Shown here: positions 1 through 5,243 of the stretch, piece by piece | Layout: every line of letters begins with the position of its first letter | How positions within the stretch are numbered: the stretch's first letter is position 1 | Program-made: the position numbers and the translations under genes | Notes under the pieces: generated by a model | Seen by the model: the letters and a program-made list of their open reading frames with translations, nothing else | Told to the model about the DNA's origin: nothing | Database searches by the model: none | Assembly: GCA_027483425.1 (NCBI GenBank) | Contig: JAIXUR010000150.1 | Span: forward strand, 1 to 7,979 | Length of the DNA: 7,979 nucleotides | Reading direction: 5' to 3' | Source of the DNA: Cyanobacteriota bacterium | Lineage (GTDB): Bacteria; Cyanobacteriota; Cyanobacteriia; Phormidesmidales; Phormidesmidaceae

Positions 1-5
1 AGTCA

Positions 6-136
6 AGAGGTTGTTTGAAAAGTTAAAGAGCGCCCCAGAGTATCCCTTTGGAGTAGGCTAATGTCCTCAAAATTCAGCGTTTTGCTGCCTCTTGGCGACA
101 AACTATACCTGGGACAACCCTTTTCAAACAACCTCT
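6..136. mobile_element. MITE-like element with 17-bp terminal inverted repeats
   Basis: Bases 6-22 (AGAGGTTGTTTGAAAAG) are the exact reverse complement of bases 120-136, bounding a 131-bp non-coding segment. A subterminal complementary pair (34-43 with 105-113, one bulge) and a small internal hairpin (CAGC at 75-78 with GCTG at 84-87) suggest the whole unit can fold. Short non-coding DNA with perfect terminal repeats is the usual form of a MITE, moved by a transposase encoded elsewhere. The repeats recall ends of cyanobacterial insertion sequences, but that is from memory and no family can be assigned here. The flanks (AGTCA on the left, AATCC on the right) show no clear target-site duplication, so a decayed end or a remnant of a deleted IS is also possible. 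Confidence 0.55.
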
Positions 137-189
137 AATCCTGGCAAAGTGAGTAGGTCAACCTAAATGCCCGCCCTAAGCAAAGACCT

Positions 190-549
190 ATGACCGGATC
201 TCCTGATGCCGCTCCCTACGCTCCCCTCAGTGTGGAGACCCTGGCCCAGCGCCTGGCTGAGGCTGGTGCCGATATACAGCTGATTGACGTGCGCGAGCCC
301 AGCGAGGTAGAAATCGCCTGTCTCCCTGGATTTGTGAACCTTCCCCTGAGCGAGTTTGCCACCTGGTCAGACTCAATTCACGGCCGGTTTGAGGCCGATC
401 GCGAAACCATTGTCCTGTGCCACCACGGCATGCGCTCGGCCCAGATGTGTGGCTGGCTGGCCCAGCAGGGGTTTACCCAGCTTAAGAATGTGACCGGCGG
501 CATTGATGCCTACGCCCTGATGGTCGATCGCACCGTACCGCGCTATTAG
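190..549 (+). CDS. Single-domain rhodanese-like protein
   Basis: This is a 119-residue protein made almost entirely of one rhodanese fold, with no signal peptide or membrane segment, so probably cytoplasmic. The N-terminal signature DVREPSEVEIA lies at about residues 33-43. The active-site loop CHHGMRS starts at Cys77, the residue expected to carry a persulfide. The C-terminal motif NVTGGIDAYA is at about 100-109. A six-residue loop with His-His after the Cys is typical of small cyanobacterial rhodaneses whose sulfur donor and acceptor are unknown; sulfur relay is the family expectation, not something shown here. The ATG at 190 has no clear Shine-Dalgarno. An ATG at 167 is out of frame. The gene lies just downstream of the MITE-like element, and its last codons and stop fall inside a 14-bp tandem repeat. 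A role in tRNA thiolation, Fe-S assembly or detoxification cannot be chosen from context. Confidence 0.9.
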   Translation: MTGSPDAAPYAPLSVETLAQRLAEAGADIQLIDVREPSEVEIACLPGFVNLPLSEFATWSDSIHGRFEADRETIVLCHHGMRSAQMCGWLAQQGFTQLKNVTGGIDAYALMVDRTVPRY

Positions 550-579
550 GGCCGCACTATTAAAGCCGCGCTACTAGGT
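538..579. repeat. Three tandem 14-bp repeats spanning the rhodanese stop codon
   Basis: Three adjacent 14-bp units are visible: CCGCGCTATTAGGG (538-551), CCGCACTATTAAAG (552-565) and CCGCGCTACTAGGT (566-579). Units 1 and 3 differ at two positions, and unit 2 differs from unit 1 at three. Unit 1 contains the last Arg-Tyr codons and the TAG stop (547-549) of the rhodanese gene, so the array looks like duplication of the gene's 3' end into the spacer. A fainter echo (CTGCTAATAGGG) occurs near 612-623. No function is evident. Confidence 0.7.
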
Positions 580-639
580 TCTGTTCCTGGATTCTAAATA
601 CTCGCTAGGCCCTGCTAATAGGGTTACGCCCCTGCCCCT

Positions 640-2364
640 ATGGTTACCAGTACTCTGCGATCGCTCCTTCCCGGCCAAGCCCCCGCAGCGGCTGACCTCC
701 AGGCCCTAGCGCGGGTGGTCAAAGCTCAGCTAGCGGCCCATCGGGCGGGGTTGCCCCTGGTGCCATCGCGGCAGGTCATTCCCATGCAATACAAGGTGTG
801 GGGGCTTCAGTTTGGTCGCCAAGAGAGCCAGGTGCTGCGATCGCCAGGCACGGTCGCCGATCTGTTTCAGCGCGACGGCATCGACGGTCGCCTGCTGATT
901 GTGGGCGAGGCCGGGGTCGGCAAAACCCACACACTGCTCACGGTAGGAGAACTGCTGCTCAAGCGCAGTGGCCCCGTACCGGTCCTGCTCGATGTCTCAG
1001 CTTGGGCCGGAGAAACCATGCGAGAGTGGTTGATCGCCACCCTGTGGCAAGAGTACCGAGTGGCCAAGGGGGCCGCCAGCAACTGGGTTGACAATGGCGA
1101 ACTCACCCTGCTGGTCGATGGCTTTGACCACTTGGAGGCCTCCCAGCAGCGCCGGTTTGCCGCCGTCCTCGAGACCCTGATGCGCGGCAACCCCAACCAA
1201 ACCGCCCTGCTCTGCTGCCGCCGCCAGGTGATGGAATCCCTGGGGCTGACCTTTGATCAGTTCAACGGCGGGATCAATATTGTGCCCCTGGCGGCCCAGC
1301 AGGTTAAAGACTACGTACTGAGCCAAAATCGCCCCGACCTGTGGCCGGTGATCAAAGGCAGCAAGGTGCTACAGCAGTTGGCGCGGCTGCCGCTACACCT
1401 CACCCTGCTGGTGGCGATGGCCAACCCGGCAGAGCCACCCCTGGGCAGTCGAGCCGAACTGATCCACCGCTATCTGGATGAGCGCCTGGCCCAGACCACC
1501 GGGAACCCTGCTCAGCACCGGGCGGCATTGACCTGGCTAGCCGAGCAGCTGGGACACCGCCCCCGCCTATTTTATCTGGATGACCTGCAGCGCCTCTGGC
1601 TCCCCCCCGGTCGTCAGGGCATCTATCGGCTGCTGCTGGGGCTAGGGGTGGTCTTCGCGATGGGGCCGCTGGGGGGTAGCCTGCCCCTGGGGCTGGCCCT
1701 GGGATTGATGGCCTCGCAGATTGACCTCGAGAGTTTTCCCTACCTGCGGTGGGGGTTGGCCGTGGCCCGCCCCGGTCGGGTGATCACCCTAGCGCTGACC
1801 TGCGGGCTGCTGGCCCTGGGGCTGGGGCTGGGGTTAGGAACGGTGGCCGCCTTGGCGCTGGGCCCCTTTGGCTGGGGGGTCGTAGCCTTTAGTAGAGCGG
1901 GGGTAGTGGGTGCCCTAGGCGGATGGGGGCTGGGCCTATGGGCTCTCCTGCGTCGGGGAGTATCTGGGGCGACCCAGGCGCGCCTAGTGCCCAATCAGGA
2001 CAATGGCTTGGCCCTGCGGAATAGCCTTTTGCTGGTGGCGGTACTAGCGGTCGTGATGGCAGTGGTCCTGGTGCTCCCGGCGGTGGTGAGTGGTCAGCCG
2101 CCCCTGGCCCTGCTGCCCCCCGGCGCCGCACGGTTGGGGGCAGCGGGGCTGATCAGCGCAGTGCTGTGGCTGTCCTTTGCCTTCCAGCACAGCCTGGTGC
2201 GTCTGCTGCTGGGCGGTCGCCAGGGCATACCGCTAGCGGCTCGCGCCTGGCTAGATGCCATGGTGACAGTGGGGCTACTGAGGCGGTTGGGGGGAGGCTA
2301 TGGCTTTGGCCACGAGGAGTTGCGCCAGGCGATCGCGCCGGGCCAGCAGGGGGGCGATCGCTAA
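640..2364 (+). CDS. NACHT-family (STAND) NTPase with C-terminal multi-pass membrane domain
   Basis: This is a 574-residue protein. After a short N-terminal region comes a NACHT-type NTPase: Walker A GEAGVGKT at 89-96, Walker B LTLLVDGFD at 155-163, a sensor-1-like ALLCCRR at 189-195 and LPLHLTLLV at 250-258, matching the helical region of NACHT proteins. FYLDDLQRLWLP (311-322) leads into four or more Gly/Leu-rich hydrophobic segments (about 328-357, 381-436, 462-484 and 500-518). The C-terminal tail has GGGYGFGHEELRQAIA (551-566), resembling the GGGYIFIHRLLL-type ending I recall in cyanobacterial NACHT membrane proteins. The expected role is NTP-dependent conformational switching at a membrane, in signalling, stress response or defence; the trigger and output are unknown. 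No toxin, TIR or nuclease domain is visible, and no WD40 or TPR sensor. The ATG at 640 is the first start after an in-frame stop at 619; no Shine-Dalgarno is evident. A HIP1 site sits at the 3' end, just before the TAA stop. Confidence 0.85.
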   Translation: MVTSTLRSLLPGQAPAAADLQALARVVKAQLAAHRAGLPLVPSRQVIPMQYKVWGLQFGRQESQVLRSPGTVADLFQRDGIDGRLLIVGEAGVGKTHTLLTVGELLLKRSGPVPVLLDVSAWAGETMREWLIATLWQEYRVAKGAASNWVDNGELTLLVDGFDHLEASQQRRFAAVLETLMRGNPNQTALLCCRRQVMESLGLTFDQFNGGINIVPLAAQQVKDYVLSQNRPDLWPVIKGSKVLQQLARLPLHLTLLVAMANPAEPPLGSRAELIHRYLDERLAQTTGNPAQHRAALTWLAEQLGHRPRLFYLDDLQRLWLPPGRQGIYRLLLGLGVVFAMGPLGGSLPLGLALGLMASQIDLESFPYLRWGLAVARPGRVITLALTCGLLALGLGLGLGTVAALALGPFGWGVVAFSRAGVVGALGGWGLGLWALLRRGVSGATQARLVPNQDNGLALRNSLLLVAVLAVVMAVVLVLPAVVSGQPPLALLPPGAARLGAAGLISAVLWLSFAFQHSLVRLLLGGRQGIPLAARAWLDAMVTVGLLRRLGGGYGFGHEELRQAIAPGQQGGDR

Positions 2365-2412
2365 GCCAACCCGTTTCCCCATCCGACAGGCTGACTGGTA
2401 CGTAAGATAAGT

Positions 2413-2450
2413 GAGTCAGGTAGTCGGGTAGTCCGGATAGTCAGGTAGTC
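2413..2450. repeat. Degenerate 8-bp short tandem repeat (TAGTCRGG)
   Basis: The successive units are GAGTCAGG (2413-2420), TAGTCGGG (2421-2428), TAGTCCGGA (2429-2437, one extra base), TAGTCAGG (2438-2445) and a final TAGTC (2446-2450). Short tandemly repeated sequences of 7-8 bp (STRR-like) are common in spacers of filamentous cyanobacteria. It lies 49 bp after the NACHT gene stop. No function is evident. Confidence 0.7.
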
Positions 2451-2453
2451 AAC

Positions 2454-2465
2454 CCTAGGCCTAGG
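2454..2465. repeat. Perfect 12-bp palindrome CCTAGGCCTAGG
   Basis: The sequence equals its own reverse complement and consists of two overlapping CCTAGG units. It sits between the 8-bp tandem repeat and the hairpin upstream of the cellulose-synthase-like gene. It could be a protein-binding site or a chance product of a repeat-prone spacer. Confidence 0.5.
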
Positions 2466-2481
2466 CACCCCCAGGATGTGA

Positions 2482-2531
2482 ATGCTGCTGAGAACGGCCC
2501 CATCTGACGCTCAGGCCGCTCTCAGCAGCAT
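2482..2531. other. Strong 18-bp-stem hairpin in the spacer between the NACHT and glycosyltransferase genes
   Basis: ATGCTGCTGAGA (2482-2493) is the exact reverse complement of 2520-2531. After one A/C mismatch (2494/2519) the stem continues with CGGCC (2495-2499) against GGCCG (2514-2518), leaving a 14-nt loop (2500-2513). The stem is 18 positions with one mismatch and GC-rich near the loop. No T-tract follows on the plus strand (CCGCCAAAC), so a canonical intrinsic terminator is unlikely. Alternatives are a factor-assisted or bidirectional termination site, mRNA 3'-end protection for the NACHT transcript, a small non-coding RNA, or a very short mobile or REP-like element. Both genes are on the plus strand, so it divides their transcripts. 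Confidence 0.6.
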
Positions 2532-2542
2532 CCGCCAAACTT

Positions 2543-2579
2543 TGTATAGTCACAGGCTGTATAGCCAAACGCTGTATAA
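2543..2579 (+). promoter_or_regulatory. Three TGTATAR direct repeats at 15-bp spacing (candidate regulatory or promoter region)
   Basis: TGTATAG occurs at 2543-2549 and 2558-2564, and TGTATAA at 2573-2579, each exactly 15 bp after the last. The middle copy is also inside a small palindrome (GGCTGTATAGCC, 2555-2566). The last copy reads TATAAA and could be the -10 of a promoter for the glycosyltransferase gene 60 bp downstream, but no convincing -35 is present at the right distance. Iterated half-sites suggest a transcription-factor array; this is inference. Confidence 0.35.
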
Positions 2580-2639
2580 ATCTGGCAAAGCTGGTACCTT
2601 GCATCGCTTACCCTAATCGTTAACCTTTCATCGGCAACT

Positions 2640-4928
2640 ATGGCGTTTTTATCTAAGCCTGCTTTAAAGCCGACCGACAAGGCTACGCAGCCTCCCCAGG
2701 TGCGCTGGGCCACCCTGGTCATGGGGGGTACCGTCGGATTGGCCGCGGCCATTGTCGCCGCTTGGTTTGCTGGCGAATCCCAGATTACTCAAATTTTTGC
2801 CCAACTCCAAAGACTACAGAACCAGCCTCCCATGTGGCTAGAGGTGCCCATGGTGGCAGGCCAGTACTTGGTCGCCCCCACGGTGCTGCTGCTGCTGCTG
2901 GCCTACGGCATCACCCAGGTCTCCCCCCGACCTCGACCCTGGTCCCGGTGGATCGTCATTTGTATCTTGCTGGCGCTGCTGGGGCGATACCTGGTATGGC
3001 GTTGTCTGTCTACCTTAAATCTGGTTTCGCCCCTCCAGGGCACCTTCAGCCTGGGGCTGCTGGCCATGGAGTTGTTTGGCCTGCTCACCAGCATTTTGCA
3101 GCTATTGCTGCTGCTACGGGTGCGCGATCGCCGTTCCCAGGCCGACCAACTCGAGCAGGCCGTCATCGCGGGGCACTACCAGCCCTGGGTAGACGTGTTT
3201 ATTCCCACCTACGACGAACCGGCGTTTATCTTGCGGCGCACCATCATCGGCTGCCAGGCGATGAACTACCCACGTAAAGCCATTTACCTGTTGGACGATA
3301 CCCGCCGCCCTGAGATTGCCGCCCTAGCGGCAGACCTGGGCTGCCAGTACATGACCCGCCCGGATAACCGCCATGCCAAAGCGGGCAATTTGAACCACGC
3401 GATTCAGCAGACCCAGGGGGAGCTGATCGCCTCCTTTGACGCCGACTTTGTGCCCACCCGCAACTTTTTGTGCCGGACGGTAGGCTTTTTTCAGCAGGCG
3501 AAGGTGGGCCTGATCCAAACTCCCCAGAGCTTTTACAATGCCGATCCCATCGCCCGCAACCTGGGCCTAGAGGGGGTGCTCACCCCCGAAGAAGAGGTGT
3601 TTTATCGCCAAATTCAGCCCATGCGCGACGGCGTCGGCAGTGTTGTCTGTGCGGGTACCTCCTTTGTGGTGCGCCGCAGCGCCCTAGAAGCCATTGACGG
3701 GTTTGTCACCGAATCCCTGAGCGAAGACTACTTTACGTCGGTACGTCTGGCCGCCCAGGGCAACGACGTCATCTATCTCGACGAAAAGCTCAGTGCTGGG
3801 CTGGCCGCCGAAGACATTGCCGCCCAAGCCACCCAGCGCCTCCGCTGGGCTCAGGGCACCCTGCAAGCCTTTTTTATCCCGTCGAATCCCCTCACCATTG
3901 CCGGGCTGACTCCCTTGCAGCGGCTCGGCCATCTGGAGGGGCTGCTGCACTGGTTTAGCAGCATTCCCCGGATTGTTTTTTTGCTCATGCCCCTGGTCTA
4001 CTCGTTCCTCCACGTAATTCCCATTCAGGCCACGACGCGAGAGTTGCTCTACTACTTTTTGCCCTACTACCTGATGCAGCTCACGGTGTTTGCCTGGCTG
4101 AATGAGCGATCGCGATCGGCTCTGCTGTCAGATATCTACTCGCTGGTGCTGGTATTTCCCATCGCGATCACCGTGGTTCAGTCCATGATCAACCCCTTCT
4201 CCAAAGGCTTTCAGGTCACCCCCAAGGGCACCTCCAGCCAGCGGTTTCAGTTTAACTGGCGGCTGGGCTGGCCCCTGGTGGTGCTGTTTGGGCTGACCGC
4301 CATTAGCCTGTGGCGCAACTTGGGGTTATGCCTGATGGCCGGTTGGGGCAGCGATGCCTACGTATTAACAGCGAAGGGGCTGGCCCTGGGCTGGCTGTGG
4401 AGCGCCTACAACCTGGCCATGATTGCCATCGCCCTGCTGATTTTGCTGGATGTACCCCGCCCCGACTCCCAGGTATGGCTGGACCTGCGCCGGGTGGTGA
4501 AGATCTCCCCGAAGGGCCTAGGCGAAGACCAGTCACCCTTCACCGCCAAAACCTGGTGGGGCATTACGACCCAGATGTCCGAGGCCGGGGTAGAGGTGGC
4601 GCTCACCCAGGGGGCTACCCCAGAGTTTCCCCTGGTGGCGGGCCTGGCGGTGGATCTAGAAATCGCCGAGGAGGCGATCGCCCTGGATGGCATCATCACC
4701 GCCACTGGTGAGGAGGGCGAGTTTCCCCACATTCGAGTGCAATTTGGCCCCATGCCCCCGGCCACCTATCGGGCCCTGGTCACCGCCCTATTTTGCCGCC
4801 CTGGTCAGTGGAAGCGGTGGAACAGCCCTGGCGAGCTGAAATCCCTCGGGCTGCTGCTGCAGGTCTTGTTCTGGCCGCGCTGGCTGAACCGCCGAGGCCC
4901 CCGGGCCGTACCGGTGGTGAAGGGATAA
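2640..4928 (+). CDS. Cellulose synthase catalytic subunit-like GT2 glycosyltransferase (BcsA-like)
   Basis: This 762-residue inner-membrane processive glycosyltransferase is expected to polymerise UDP-glucose into beta-1,4-glucan and extrude it. N-terminal hydrophobic segments lie at about 22-42, 73-93, 103-121 and 135-158. The cytosolic GT2 domain (about 180-410) has LLDD (D219, D220), KAGNLNHA (247-254), DAD (267-269), QTPQSFYN (293-300), CAGTS (337-341, equivalent of BcsA FFCGS), SED (361-363, usually TED) and QRLRW (399-403), so the D,D,D,QxxRW set is complete. FQVTPKG (524-530) matches the BcsA gating loop FxVTxKG. C-terminal membrane segments lie at about 443-460, 470-485, 495-515, 543-560 and 582-603. 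A PilZ-like region follows (about 610-720), but its c-di-GMP motifs are degenerate (RRVVK, and QMSEAG in place of D/NxSxxG). No BcsB or cellulase gene is adjacent. The product could be cellulose or another beta-glucan. Confidence 0.88.
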   Translation: MAFLSKPALKPTDKATQPPQVRWATLVMGGTVGLAAAIVAAWFAGESQITQIFAQLQRLQNQPPMWLEVPMVAGQYLVAPTVLLLLLAYGITQVSPRPRPWSRWIVICILLALLGRYLVWRCLSTLNLVSPLQGTFSLGLLAMELFGLLTSILQLLLLLRVRDRRSQADQLEQAVIAGHYQPWVDVFIPTYDEPAFILRRTIIGCQAMNYPRKAIYLLDDTRRPEIAALAADLGCQYMTRPDNRHAKAGNLNHAIQQTQGELIASFDADFVPTRNFLCRTVGFFQQAKVGLIQTPQSFYNADPIARNLGLEGVLTPEEEVFYRQIQPMRDGVGSVVCAGTSFVVRRSALEAIDGFVTESLSEDYFTSVRLAAQGNDVIYLDEKLSAGLAAEDIAAQATQRLRWAQGTLQAFFIPSNPLTIAGLTPLQRLGHLEGLLHWFSSIPRIVFLLMPLVYSFLHVIPIQATTRELLYYFLPYYLMQLTVFAWLNERSRSALLSDIYSLVLVFPIAITVVQSMINPFSKGFQVTPKGTSSQRFQFNWRLGWPLVVLFGLTAISLWRNLGLCLMAGWGSDAYVLTAKGLALGWLWSAYNLAMIAIALLILLDVPRPDSQVWLDLRRVVKISPKGLGEDQSPFTAKTWWGITTQMSEAGVEVALTQGATPEFPLVAGLAVDLEIAEEAIALDGIITATGEEGEFPHIRVQFGPMPPATYRALVTALFCRPGQWKRWNSPGELKSLGLLLQVLFWPRWLNRRGPRAVPVVKG

Positions 4929-4949
4929 ACGATTGGGGCCGAAACCCTT

Positions 4950-4955
4950 TATGAT
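4950..4955 (+). promoter_or_regulatory. Possible -10 element (TATGAT) before the DUF2283 gene
   Basis: TATGAT differs by one base from the -10 consensus and lies 51 bp before the ATG at 5006, in the 77-bp gap after the glycosyltransferase gene. No -35 at 16-18 bp is recognisable, so this is a weak call. Readthrough from the upstream gene is equally possible. Confidence 0.2.
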
Positions 4956-5005
4956 GGCGGCTATCACACTACCCGTCGGCCCCTGGCGCCCTTGCCGTTT
5001 CCCCT

Positions 5006-5227
5006 ATGCAGATTACCTACGACCCCGATCGCGACATCCTGCAAATCGCCTTTAACACCAGCGAAGTGGGCGAGACCGCCCAGATTTCGCCCAATCTTAT
5101 TCTCGACTACGACGACGATGGACTGCTTGTGGGGCTAGAGCTCCGCGAGGCCTCCCAACGGGTCGACAGCCCACTGTCGGTGACCTTTACCGTGGGCGAC
5201 GCCGATCTCGAAAAGCCCCAGCCCTAG
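5006..5227 (+). CDS. DUF2283 family small protein
   Basis: This is a 73-residue acidic protein. The opening MQITYDPDRDILQIAF, then LILDYDDDGLLVGLELREAS at about 32-51, matches the DUF2283 pattern (an MxIxYDxxxDxLxI start and a later hydrophobic-acidic-Gly stretch), and the length is typical of the family. The family is a small beta-rich fold of unknown function, sometimes found beside toxin-antitoxin-like genes; no toxin partner is visible here. The start is the ATG at 5006 with no clear Shine-Dalgarno. The gene follows the cellulose-synthase-like gene by 77 bp on the same strand, so co-transcription is possible, and it converges with ubiD with only 16 bp between stop codons and no terminator hairpin. 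Confidence 0.85.
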   Translation: MQITYDPDRDILQIAFNTSEVGETAQISPNLILDYDDDGLLVGLELREASQRVDSPLSVTFTVGDADLEKPQP

Positions 5228-5243
5228 ACCCACTACCTACTCC

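Noticed and set aside
1..141. Target-site duplication flanking the inverted-repeat element
   Set aside because: The flanking bases on the two sides do not match under any choice of element end that I tried.
2362..2405. Extension of a plus-strand frame (2166-2405) past the NACHT stop as a separate gene
   Set aside because: It is mostly a shifted frame of the NACHT gene with low-complexity composition and no start signal.
2413..2531. CRISPR-like array
   Set aside because: Units are 8 bp with no unique spacers, and the hairpin arms occur once; no cas genes are present.
2522..2752. 76-codon minus-strand frame over the hairpin spacer and glycosyltransferase start
   Set aside because: It overlaps the well-supported gene at 2640 and the repeats, and has no family resemblance.
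4406..4765. 119-codon minus-strand frame antisense to the PilZ-like region
   Set aside because: It is fully contained in the glycosyltransferase gene, with Ser/Arg/Pro-rich shadow composition.
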